The position numbers were made by a program, and so were the translations under genes. Below are positions 53,756-61,506 of a stretch of 64,000 nucleotides of DNA, in pieces. Within the stretch, counting starts at the first letter, position 1; every line of letters starts with the position of its first letter. The notes below the pieces were generated by a model that made no database searches, had not been told where the DNA came from, and was given only the letters and a program-made list of their open reading frames with translations. Source of the DNA: Halogeometricum rufum. GTDB lineage: Archaea > Halobacteriota > Halobacteria > Halobacteriales > Haloferacaceae. Location of the stretch: contig NZ_FOYT01000001.1 of NCBI RefSeq assembly GCF_900112175.1, positions 1,054,001-1,118,000 of the forward strand, given 5' to 3'.

Positions 53756-54532
53756 ATGTCCGGAGTACTCGACCACGTGATGATGCGCGTCGAAGATCTA
53801 GAGGAGTCGCTCGACTGGTACCAGACGCATCTCGGCTACGAGGAGAAGGGTCGCTGGGAGGCGGACACGTTCACCAACGTCTACCTCGGTCCCGAGGAGA
53901 TGCACGAGGAGGGCGCGATGCTCGAACTGACGTACAACCACGACGACCGGACGTACGAGATGGGCGACGCGTGGGGGCACATCGCCGTCCGCGTCCCCGA
54001 GGGCGAACTGGAGTCCTCCTACCAGCAGTTGATGGACGAGGGCGTCGAGGACTACCGCGACCCCGAGTCCTGCGGCGGCCGGTACGCCTTCGTGAAGGAC
54101 CCCGACGGTCACGAGATAGAGATCGTCAAGCGCGACCCCGACCTCGGGTCGAAGTGGAGCATCGACCACACCATGATTCGCGTCGAGGACGCCGACGAGG
54201 CCCTCGGGTTCTGGACGCGGAAGTTCGAGTACGAACACACGGGTCGCTGGGAGTCCGACACCTTCGCCAACTACTTCGTGAAGCCCGAGGGTGCCTCCGA
54301 CGAGGCGATGGCCGTCGAACTCACCTACAACTACGACGGCCGGACCTACGACCTGGGCGACGCGTGGGGTCACCTCTGCGTGCGCGCGGACGACCTCGGC
54401 GACTACTGGGAGACGCTCATGGAACGCGAGGCCGAGGACTACCGCGACCCCGAGTCCTGCGACAACCGCTACGCGTTCACCAAGGACCAGGACGGCCACG
54501 AGATAGAGGTTCTCGAACCGAGCGACGACTGA
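53756..54532 (+). CDS. Two-domain VOC/glyoxalase-like protein
   Basis: A 258-residue protein made of two tandem VOC domains of about 125 residues each (residues ~5-127 and ~134-255). Each keeps a metal-ligand set: DHVMMRVED / MLELTYN / GHIAVRV / DGHEIEIVK in the first and DHTMIRVED / AVELTYN / GHLCVRA / DGHEIEVLE in the second. Both resemble lactoylglutathione lyase, including GRWEADTF and GRWESDTF. Haloarchaea use other thiols than glutathione, so the cofactor thiol is open. A role in methylglyoxal removal is likely but unproven. Confidence 0.92.
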   Translation: MSGVLDHVMMRVEDLEESLDWYQTHLGYEEKGRWEADTFTNVYLGPEEMHEEGAMLELTYNHDDRTYEMGDAWGHIAVRVPEGELESSYQQLMDEGVEDYRDPESCGGRYAFVKDPDGHEIEIVKRDPDLGSKWSIDHTMIRVEDADEALGFWTRKFEYEHTGRWESDTFANYFVKPEGASDEAMAVELTYNYDGRTYDLGDAWGHLCVRADDLGDYWETLMEREAEDYRDPESCDNRYAFTKDQDGHEIEVLEPSDD

Positions 54533-54854
54533 CGACCCCGCTCCGTCTTCCGCTTTTCTCCGACCCGTCCGCAGGTGCCGACGAGTCTCGCGGCACGTGA
54601 CTCGGGGATGACATTCTCTGCGGAATGCTGTTTCGTTACGAACAGTTACGGCGGGAAACAAGTATTTTTCTCGGAAATTTACTAGATAGAGTCATTCAGG
54701 AACACAAGACATTTATCCGGGTGGTAATAGACTTGCATCGTACCCCTACCCAAGGTGACACAGTGAGTACCGCCGTGCAAGTCCGGTCTATCCGGGCGTC
54801 AGCGCTCAGGACGGCCGAAAGGTGTCGTTGCCACTGCAACACTACTAACAAAAC
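54533..54854 (+). promoter_or_regulatory. 322-bp upstream region of the S-layer gene
   Basis: No gene seen. It is AT-rich at 54640-54735, with TATA-like candidates at about 54662-54669 and 54711-54716. GACTTGCA (54730-54737) and TGCAAGTC (54776-54783) form a perfect 8-bp inverted repeat, with an inner GTAC pair (54740-54743 and 54767-54770), so the RNA or DNA could fold into a two-part stem. A leader of at least 100 nt is implied, as known for haloarchaeal S-layer genes. Confidence 0.5.
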
Positions 54855-57563
54855 ATGACACGGAAATCACAACAGTTCCGCGCTGTCGTGCTCGCGGCGC
54901 TGATGGTTCTGTCGGTCTTCGCCGGCACCATCGCGTTCACGGGTTCGGCTGCTGCGGCTGCTGCCGATGGCAATATCGACCTCGGGGCAGGCAACGGGAC
55001 GCAGGTCTCTGTCGAGGCCGGTCCTTCTGCCACCCTGACGACTGTAGAAATTGGAGACACCGACCCCTCGTCCAACAGCCGCGCGGTTGTTTGGGTTGAC
55101 GAGAACGAGGACGGTTACTGGAACTCGTCCGAGCCTCAGGTCAACGTGACCACGAACGGCAACGGACTCATTGACGTTGGCGACCTTGATGTCTCGTCCC
55201 TGTCGGCTGGTACGTACAACGTATCCGCTGCGGACGAGCCCAACGACAATGCCTACGACGGCATGATGGCTAACACGACCGTCGAGGATCAGCTCGAAGT
55301 TACGTCCTCGAAGGCTCCGGTGCTCCAGAGCGCCGTTCACTACGACAACGACACGACGTCGTCCGTCGACGCCGAGGTCGAACTCGCGTTCAACGAGGAC
55401 GTCACCGTCGACGAGCTGAACGTCTCTGTCGAGGGCGAGAGCTCGAACCTCACGCAGGACGTCATCGACGTGAAGAACGGCCGCGTCGTCGCGACGCTCG
55501 GTCAGGTCTACACGCAGGACCTCGAAGTCACCTACAAGGTGACGGACACGCAGGGTAACACCTACTCCAACGCGAAGACCGAAGAGGTCGACTTCGCCGC
55601 CGTCTCGGTGAAGGCCGACGACACGAAGAACGCCTACAAGGGCTCGACGGCCGCCGTCATCGCGGGTAACGCGAGCGCCGACGTCGAGATTACCGGCACG
55701 GACGACGACAACAACTTCTTCCGCTCCGGTTCCACGGGCACGAACAGCCACGTCTACACGTTCGACACGACGAACCGTGACCTCGGCGACTACGAAGTCG
55801 TCTTCGACGGCGGTCAGATCGCGAACGTCACGATTCGTGACCTCGGCCTCGGTGTCTCCATCGAGGACCTGACGGTCACGAACGCCGACGACAGCGTCAT
55901 CGAGGGCACGGTCTCCGCGAACGCGGGCGACCGCCCGGTCACGATCGAACTCCTGGACTCCGACGAGGACGTTCAGATGACCATCGGCGCTGACCTCACG
56001 GGTCAGGCCGAGTACGACTTCGAGTTCAACGCCTCGGACCTCGACACTGGCAACTACACGGTTCTGGTGACGGACAACCAGTCCAGCGTCGAGACCGAGT
56101 CCTCGTCTATCGAGGTCTCGAAGGCCGGCAAGGGCAGTGCAGACATCGGTGGCACGGGCATCGTCACCGAACAGCGCGGTGACATCGCGAACATCACCGT
56201 CACGCTCTCGAACACCGACTACGCGACCCTGACGTTCGGGTCCGAGGACGTCGGCTTCGTCAGCAACGTGACGGTCGAAGACGTCAACGGTGACGGGCAG
56301 GTCAACGTCCTGTTCAACACCCACGCCGCGACCGGCGTGACCAACCTCGCCAACGACGGCGGCAAGGTCTACGACGTCCCCAGCCTCGAGGGTGACGACG
56401 ACGACATCACCAAGGCTGACATCAGCGAAGACGTCAGCACGCTCCTCGACGCGGGCGAGTACGACGTCGAAGTCCGCTCCGGCGAGGACGCCAGCGACGA
56501 CTCGCAGGGCGTCGGCACGCTCGTTCTCGAGGAACGCAACACGACGTCCCTCGCGAGCTGGACGGCTCCCTCGGGCACGACGCTCGAAGACACGGACGAC
56601 GTCTACGAAGCGATCAGCAACAACAACGTCACGCAGGACAACGGCATCGCCTACGGCGACCTCGCCGTCCACCAGATTCAGGCCTCCGGTCTCTACGGTG
56701 CGATCGAGGCAGACGGTGACGCGACGGACGTCGCCTTCTACGACGTCGCAGACACCGGTGCGTTCAACTTCTCGGTCGAGCAGGTCGACCCCGGTGCGAA
56801 CCGCGACCCGTACAGCCTCATCCTGAACGAGACGAACACGGACGTGTTCGCTGACGAGGAGAACGACACGTACTTCATCGTCTACGACACGGACGACAGC
56901 GACATCGACACGACCGAGCGTAGCATCGAGAACGACCACACGCTCGAAGCCAACTTCACGGTCGCCGAGGACGAGGGTAACCTCGCCGACGACCGCCAGA
57001 CGGTCCTCGACGAGTACGACCTCGTCGAAGGCGAGCACTCGCTCGGCGAGCCCGTGAACGTCTCGGCGTCCGCGACCCAGACGATCTCCGGTGAGACGAC
57101 CGTCGCGCCCGGTACGGAACTCAGCCTGCGCGTCCGCTCTAGCGGCGACACGCAGCCGAGCTTCCTGAAGACCGCGACCGTCTACGTCACCGAGAACAAC
57201 ACGTTCTCGGGCACGTTCGACTTCAGCGAGCAGGAAGTCGGCGACACGTTCGAGGTCACGGTCCGTAACGGTCCCGCAGACTCGGTTTCGGTCGACGGTA
57301 ACGTCGTCGAAGGCGGCGCTGCGACCGAGACGGCGATGACCGAGACGGACGCGCCGGACACGGCCACGGAAGCGCCGGACACGGCCACGGAAGCGCCGGA
57401 CACGGCCACGGAAGCGCCGGACACGGCCACGGAAGCGCCGGACACGGCCACCGAGGAACCGGCTGACGACACGGAGACGAGCACGGGTACGCCCGGGTTC
57501 GGTGCCGTCGTCGCAGTCACGGCACTCCTCGCCGCCGCGCTCCTCGCCGTCCGCCGCGACTAA
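54855..57563 (+). CDS. csg: S-layer glycoprotein with PGF-CTERM tail
   Basis: A 902-residue cell-surface protein that would form the main outer lattice. The N-terminal signal peptide is about 34 residues (KSQQFRAVVLAALMVLSVFA, cleavage after the Ala run). The mature protein is acidic, beta-rich and has many N-glycosylation sequons (NGT, NVT, NVS, NLT). Near the end are five APDTATE repeats rich in Thr, a likely O-glycosylated spacer. The last residues form a PGF-CTERM signal: TPGFGAVVAVTALLAAALLA then VRRD. Archaeosortase A should cut here and attach lipid. The gene for that enzyme is directly downstream. Confidence 0.93.
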   Translation: MTRKSQQFRAVVLAALMVLSVFAGTIAFTGSAAAAAADGNIDLGAGNGTQVSVEAGPSATLTTVEIGDTDPSSNSRAVVWVDENEDGYWNSSEPQVNVTTNGNGLIDVGDLDVSSLSAGTYNVSAADEPNDNAYDGMMANTTVEDQLEVTSSKAPVLQSAVHYDNDTTSSVDAEVELAFNEDVTVDELNVSVEGESSNLTQDVIDVKNGRVVATLGQVYTQDLEVTYKVTDTQGNTYSNAKTEEVDFAAVSVKADDTKNAYKGSTAAVIAGNASADVEITGTDDDNNFFRSGSTGTNSHVYTFDTTNRDLGDYEVVFDGGQIANVTIRDLGLGVSIEDLTVTNADDSVIEGTVSANAGDRPVTIELLDSDEDVQMTIGADLTGQAEYDFEFNASDLDTGNYTVLVTDNQSSVETESSSIEVSKAGKGSADIGGTGIVTEQRGDIANITVTLSNTDYATLTFGSEDVGFVSNVTVEDVNGDGQVNVLFNTHAATGVTNLANDGGKVYDVPSLEGDDDDITKADISEDVSTLLDAGEYDVEVRSGEDASDDSQGVGTLVLEERNTTSLASWTAPSGTTLEDTDDVYEAISNNNVTQDNGIAYGDLAVHQIQASGLYGAIEADGDATDVAFYDVADTGAFNFSVEQVDPGANRDPYSLILNETNTDVFADEENDTYFIVYDTDDSDIDTTERSIENDHTLEANFTVAEDEGNLADDRQTVLDEYDLVEGEHSLGEPVNVSASATQTISGETTVAPGTELSLRVRSSGDTQPSFLKTATVYVTENNTFSGTFDFSEQEVGDTFEVTVRNGPADSVSVDGNVVEGGAATETAMTETDAPDTATEAPDTATEAPDTATEAPDTATEAPDTATEEPADDTETSTGTPGFGAVVAVTALLAAALLAVRRD
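57352..57456 (+). repeat. Five 21-bp coding repeats in the S-layer gene
   Basis: Units at 57352, 57373, 57394, 57415 and 57436 each encode APDTATE. The first four are identical at the DNA level and the fifth differs at two bases. Such exact copies can change number by slippage or recombination. They make the Thr-rich spacer between the ectodomain and the PGF-CTERM membrane tail. Confidence 0.95.
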
Positions 57564-57573
57564 CGTCTGAACC

Positions 57574-57612
57574 ACCGGCTCACGCCGGTCACCTCACTTC
57601 ACCTTTCTTTCG
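57574..57612 (+). terminator. Hairpin plus T-rich tract after the S-layer gene
   Basis: ACCGGC-TCAC-GCCGGT (57574-57589) forms a 6-bp stem with a 4-base loop. It is followed by pyrimidine-rich sequence ending in CACCTTTCTTTC. It lies 11 bases after the stop and would suit a highly expressed gene. Confidence 0.5.
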
Positions 57613-57746
57613 ACGCCACGGCCCGAGAGCGGTCGCGCCGGTCCGACCGCCGGAGGACAGTCCGCCACGGGCGACACTCCCGCGGTCTGACTGGAGGGGC
57701 GCACGGAACGACAAGGGATTTAGTCGGGGCACTCCATCTGTGCTGT

Positions 57747-58691
57747 ATGCCCGGATTGCTGTCTGACGCCCTCGCGTGGGCGGCTATCGTCACGTTCGTC
57801 TCCGGTGCCCTCCTCGTCCGGCGAAACGACCGCGCGGCGCGGTACGTCACCGCCGCCGCGTGGGGGCTCTTCGCCGTCTTCTGGCTCCAGTTGGTTCCAC
57901 ACTTCGCGTTCGAGCACAAGAGCTACATCGAGGGGTTCCTCTCGCTGGCCGCGGTCCCGGCGTGTCTGTACGCCGGCTACCTGCTCTACGCCGGACGCGA
58001 CACGCTGTTCGTCCTCTCGAAAGCCGTCGCCGTGATGGGCGTCATCTACCTCCCGTTCGAGACGATTCCGGCGTTCACGCTACTCGGTCTCTCCGTGCCG
58101 GCCCCCAGAGGCGTGCTGATGGAAACCGTCGCCGCACAGACCAAGTTCCTCGTGAACGCGTTCGGCTACCACCCCGAGTTCATCACGGGCGACCAGGGCT
58201 ACCTCAACACGTTCCTGTTCATGGACGGCGACCACCGACTGAGCGTCTCCGTCGTCCTCGCGTGTACCGGACTGGGTAGCATGGCCATCTTCGCGGGTCT
58301 GGTCGCGGCCGTCGAGGCACCGCTTCGTCGGAAGTTCCGCGCGCTGGCCATCGCAATCCCGATCATCTACGCGCTGAACCTCCTCCGGACGACGTTCATC
58401 ACCATCACGTTCGGCAAGCAGTACTTCCAGTTCTTCGTGGACGAGATACTGCTGCTGTTCGGGTCGAGCGACCCGTACATGGTCTCCTTCTTCATCTCCG
58501 ACCGCATCATCAGCCAGTTCCTCGCCGTCGTCGCACTCGTCGGCATCACCTACCTCGTCGTCCGCGAGGTGCCGGAACTCCTCACGGTCATCGAGGACGT
58601 CCTCTACATGGTCACCGGCGACGAGTACGACCTCAGAGACGCACTCGATCTCGACGCGCCGGCGGGCCGCGGCGGGAGCGGCAGCGTCTGA
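57747..58691 (+). CDS. artA: Archaeosortase A
   Basis: A 314-residue integral membrane protease/transpeptidase of the exosortase superfamily, with about eight helices. It recognises PGF-CTERM tails and replaces them with a lipid anchor. The catalytic Cys173 is in VVLACTGLGSMAIFAG, Arg214 in LNLLRTTFITI and Arg253 in ISDRIISQ; these match the active-site residues reported for the Haloferax volcanii enzyme. The C-terminal ~50 residues are acidic and cytosolic. It follows the S-layer gene by 183 bases and converges on dph5. Confidence 0.95.
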   Translation: MPGLLSDALAWAAIVTFVSGALLVRRNDRAARYVTAAAWGLFAVFWLQLVPHFAFEHKSYIEGFLSLAAVPACLYAGYLLYAGRDTLFVLSKAVAVMGVIYLPFETIPAFTLLGLSVPAPRGVLMETVAAQTKFLVNAFGYHPEFITGDQGYLNTFLFMDGDHRLSVSVVLACTGLGSMAIFAGLVAAVEAPLRRKFRALAIAIPIIYALNLLRTTFITITFGKQYFQFFVDEILLLFGSSDPYMVSFFISDRIISQFLAVVALVGITYLVVREVPELLTVIEDVLYMVTGDEYDLRDALDLDAPAGRGGSGSV

Positions 58692-58706
58692 CCGGTCGTC
58701 TGCGTT

Positions 58707-59486
58707 TCAGACTTCGCTCTCGGCGACCACGTCGTCCGGTGCGCCGCCCAGCGTCCGGAGCGCATCGGCTTCGACGTGGTGGACGTCGCCGGGAATCACG
58801 AGCATGTGTAGCGGGTCGCCGAACTCCCGGTCGGCCAGCGCAGACAGACGGTCCGCGACGACCACGGGGTTCTCGCTGCCGGCGCGTGCGACGGCGACGC
58901 CGAGGACGTCTCTCCACCCCTCGGCCAGCATCTCCGCGGCGTAGTCGGCGCTCATGTACTCCTCGCGGTCGGCCTTGATGTCGAGGTAGACCAGCGTGTG
59001 CAGGCCGCGTTCGCGGTTCGCCTCGATTGAGTCGGTCACGCTCTGGGGGACGCCGTCGGCCCCGTGAGCGTAGGGGAACGGCAGCGTCACGGCCTTCCCG
59101 AAGCGGTAGTTCTGCAGGCCGGTCAGTCCGCTCGCGGCGGACTGCGCGGTGACGCCGTGTATCAGTCGCGTCTCGATGCCGCGTTCGACGGCGCGGAGAC
59201 GCAGGTCCACGTGCGTCGTCGAAATCATCGTGTCGCCCGCGGTGAGAAAGACGACGTGGTCGTCCGCGGCGGCGTCGAGAATCTCTTCGGGGTGTTGTTC
59301 GACGCCCGCCCGGTCGCGGACTTCGATTTCGACGTCGTGGTACGCTTCGAGGTCCGCCACCGTCGCGCCGACGAGGTGGCTCGTGTAGAACTCCGCGAAC
59401 GCCCGGTCCGCGTCGGCGAGGGCGTCGCGCCCCTCGACGGTTATCGAGCGCTCGTCGTACAGTCCGAGTCCGACGAAAGTGAGCAT
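58707..59486 (-). CDS. dph5: Diphthine synthase
   Basis: A 259-residue SAM-dependent methyltransferase in the diphthamide modification of elongation factor 2. The start MLTFVGLGLYDERSITVEG is diagnostic. LTAGDTMISTTHVDLRLRAV carries the SAM-site loop, with Thr where many homologues have Pro after GD. HGVTAQSAASGLTGLQNYRF and LPFPYAHG follow. The C-terminal part has FGDPLHMLVIPGDVHHVEAD. Length is typical. The ATG at 59484-59486 is clear; upstream extensions are not coding. Confidence 0.95.
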   Translation of the reverse strand: MLTFVGLGLYDERSITVEGRDALADADRAFAEFYTSHLVGATVADLEAYHDVEIEVRDRAGVEQHPEEILDAAADDHVVFLTAGDTMISTTHVDLRLRAVERGIETRLIHGVTAQSAASGLTGLQNYRFGKAVTLPFPYAHGADGVPQSVTDSIEANRERGLHTLVYLDIKADREEYMSADYAAEMLAEGWRDVLGVAVARAGSENPVVVADRLSALADREFGDPLHMLVIPGDVHHVEADALRTLGGAPDDVVAESEV

Positions 59487-59637
59487 ACTCTCCCTGTGCC
59501 GCCGTCCGGGATAAGTGGCCTGTCCCGACGCGCGTCGTATTGACGAACCGACACGACTAAGAGGGCGGGTGGCAGTTCCACGCACGGGTGCAGTTCTGTC
59601 GTTACTGCGACGACCGCACCTTGGTTTGTTCGGTTGA

Positions 59638-59898
59638 CACCCTCGCTGCCGGCGCGACTGGTCATCGCGCCGCCGGGGTGTCTTTGGTCGGGTCTGGAGG
59701 TTCAGCACTGACGGTGGCGACGGGCACGACCGCTCGGTAGGTTCTTCCTCGACGCTGAATCAGGCCGCCGCCAGCCACGACCTCGTGGTGATGGGCGAGA
59801 CGCAGGACCCGTCGTTCGCCAGCGTGTTCGGGGACGCGTACCAACGCGTCGCCGACGCGACGGACCATCCCGTCATCGTCGTACGGGAACACGAGTGA
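59638..59898 (+). pseudogene. Remnant of a universal-stress-protein domain
   Basis: The open frame ending at TGA 59896-59898 encodes a clear USP C-terminus: AAASHDLVVMGETQDPSF, then the expected last strand HPVIVVREHE. Its front half (before about 59755) does not resemble a USP, has no start codon with a signal, and follows a stop at 59635-59637. The ATP-binding loop is degenerate. It is probably the tail of a truncated USP or of a transporter with a USP domain, left beside an integration hotspot. Confidence 0.7.
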
Positions 59899-59919
59899 CG
59901 GGCGTTCGCAGGAGAGTGA

Positions 59920-60035
59920 AGCCGGTGGAGGGGATTGTGAACCACGGTCGCTCACTTCGTTCGCTCCCTGCTTCAAGTCCCTCCACGCAGGGCTGTTCAG
60001 TCTCACTTCGTTCGACAGAAAGAGCCGGTGGAGGG
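59920..60035. repeat. Candidate attachment-site region with short repeats and a hairpin
   Basis: AGCCGGTGGAGGG occurs at 59920-59932 and 60023-60035. CTCACTTCGTTCG occurs at 59951-59963 and 60002-60014. CCCTGC and GCAGGG (59966-59992) form a stem with a 15-base loop holding TTCAAGTCCCT. The right end of the element is outside the window, so the att core cannot be confirmed. Confidence 0.45.
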
Positions 60036-60079
60036 CTTTCAGCCAAACCCTTACCAGCCCATGGATAAACGGTGGTGGT

Positions 60080-61381
60080 ATGCCGAAGCCGAAGCGTGCC
60101 ATCGAGACGCTCCGCGACAAGCTCGAATCGGACGACCGTGGTGGGTGCGACCGTGACCGTGAGCTGCTCGTTGACTTCTCCGACGAACTCCGCCTCCGGC
60201 GGGAGGACTACGGCCACCACCGCCACGAGAAGCTCCTCCGCCACTGCGTCCGGATGAGCGAACACGCGGAGGCCTGTCTCCACGCCACGCTCGTTCGCGA
60301 GCGAGATGGTGATCCCGACGACGAAGAGACGTTCTACGCCGCGAAGGACGCCGCGAAGGACGTGGTCGGATGGATCCACGAGACGTACGACGTCGAGGAC
60401 GGCTCCCAGGAGACGAACCGCGACTACCGCGTCGCGTTCCGTCTGTTCGGCAAGCACATCACGCGCGGTGACGAGATCCCCGACACGCACGACTGGATCT
60501 CGACGAAGACGACGCGCGACTACGACCCCGCGCCCGACGAGGCCGACATGCTCGACCGCGAAGCGGACGTCGAACCGATGGTGGAGATGGCGCGAAACCC
60601 GCGCGACGCGGCCGCGATCTATCTCCAGTTCGAGGGTGGGTTCCGCGGCGGCGAACTGTACGACATGCGCGTGCGCGACCTCACGGACGGCGAGCACTCG
60701 CTGAAGGTGCGCGCCGACGGGAAGCGTGGCGAACACGACGTCCACCTCATCGTCGCCGTCCCGTACATCCAGCAGTGGCTCGCCGACCACCCTGGTGGTC
60801 CGGACGACTACCTGTGGACGAAACTCGACGAGCCCGATCGGCTCTCCTACCAGCGCTTTCTGCAGATGTTCCGCGCCCCGGCCGAGCGGGCGGAGATTTC
60901 CAAGCCCGTCACGCCGACGAACTTCCGGAAGTCGAACGCATACTGGCTCGCGACGCGCGAGAAGTCCCAGGCGTTCATCGAGGACCGCCAGGGGCGCGCC
61001 CGCGGGTCGCCCGTCATCTCCCGGTACGTCGCCATGTTCTCCGGTGAAACCCAGGAGAAGCAGTACGCGGCGATGCACGGCCGCGATATCGTCGAGGACG
61101 AACCCGAGGACGTCGCACCCGTCCCGTGCCCGCGCTGCGAGAAGGACACGCCCCGCGGGAAGGATTTCTGCATCCACTGCAACATGTCGCTCGACGCCGA
61201 GGCGAAGCAACTGCTCGACGCGGTCAGCGAGATGCTCGACGACCGCGCCGTCGAGGCCGACGATCCCGAGGTCCGGAAGGATCTGCTCCGGGCCCGCCGG
61301 ACGATCCGCGAGAAGCCGAACGCGATGGACGCCGACGAGCTTCATGAGTTCGCCTCCTCGCTCGGCGTGTCCGAGGACTGA
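60080..61381 (+). CDS. Tyrosine recombinase/integrase with C-terminal zinc ribbon
   Basis: A 433-residue site-specific recombinase. The N-terminal helical core-binding half covers residues ~1-165. The catalytic half has the first Arg in IYLQFEGGFRGGELYDMRVR. The second box reads TPTNFRKSNAYWLATREKSQ, with Asn-Phe-Arg where HxxR is usual. The nucleophile Tyr is probably in SPVISRYVAMFSG. C350-C353 and C364-C367 (CPRCEKDTPRGKDFCIHC) form a zinc ribbon, and a helical tail follows. The ATG at 60080 has GGTGGTGGT before it. It should drive insertion and excision of the element. Confidence 0.88.
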   Translation: MPKPKRAIETLRDKLESDDRGGCDRDRELLVDFSDELRLRREDYGHHRHEKLLRHCVRMSEHAEACLHATLVRERDGDPDDEETFYAAKDAAKDVVGWIHETYDVEDGSQETNRDYRVAFRLFGKHITRGDEIPDTHDWISTKTTRDYDPAPDEADMLDREADVEPMVEMARNPRDAAAIYLQFEGGFRGGELYDMRVRDLTDGEHSLKVRADGKRGEHDVHLIVAVPYIQQWLADHPGGPDDYLWTKLDEPDRLSYQRFLQMFRAPAERAEISKPVTPTNFRKSNAYWLATREKSQAFIEDRQGRARGSPVISRYVAMFSGETQEKQYAAMHGRDIVEDEPEDVAPVPCPRCEKDTPRGKDFCIHCNMSLDAEAKQLLDAVSEMLDDRAVEADDPEVRKDLLRARRTIREKPNAMDADELHEFASSLGVSED

Positions 61382-61506
61382 AGGACGAGTTCGCACAGCC
61401 GCGACATCTCGTCGTCGTCCTCGTACTCGTCGGCGAGTCGCTCGAACAACTCGCGGTCGTCATCGGTCAGTGCGTCTGTCTGCGCGGGGGGTGCGGGATT
61501 ACTCAT
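61342..61506 (-). CDS. 54-residue acidic protein, antisense-overlapping the integrase end
   Basis: ATG at 61504-61506, TGA at 61342-61344. The protein starts MSNPAPPAQTDALTDDDREL and continues with acidic helix (LADEYEDDDEMSRLCELVLQ). Its first eight bases overlap the stop of the gene upstream, and its last 40 bases overlap the 3' end of the integrase on the other strand. It is the last gene of the operon. Unrecognised; an antisense or convergent-transcription effect on the integrase is possible. Confidence 0.65.
   Translation of the reverse strand: MSNPAPPAQTDALTDDDRELFERLADEYEDDDEMSRLCELVLQSSDTPSEEANS

Larger units (their letters stand above)
59487..60079. other. 593-bp junction between core genes and the mobile element
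   Basis: This stretch holds no intact recognised gene. It contains a universal-stress-protein remnant ending at 59898, a possible 50-codon frame (GTG 59588 to TAG 59740) with FCRYCDD whose reality is doubtful, and then repeats and a hairpin (59920-60035). The integrase ribosome-binding region GGTGGTGGT lies just before 60080. Confidence 0.5.

Noticed and set aside
57352-57456. A CRISPR-like array from the 21-bp repeats
   Set aside because: The repeats are contiguous without spacers and encode an in-frame protein repeat.
54867-57575. A 902-codon frame opposite the S-layer gene
   Set aside because: It is an exact antisense shadow with low-complexity Arg/Val repeats.
59588-59740. A 50-codon frame with FCRYCDD in the junction
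   Set aside because: One CxxC and a GTG start are not enough; it overlaps the decayed USP region in another frame and may be remnant sequence.
59966-59992. A tRNA-like T-arm (TTCAAGTCC) at the element border
   Set aside because: No acceptor, anticodon or D stem can be built around it, so no tRNA gene is claimed.
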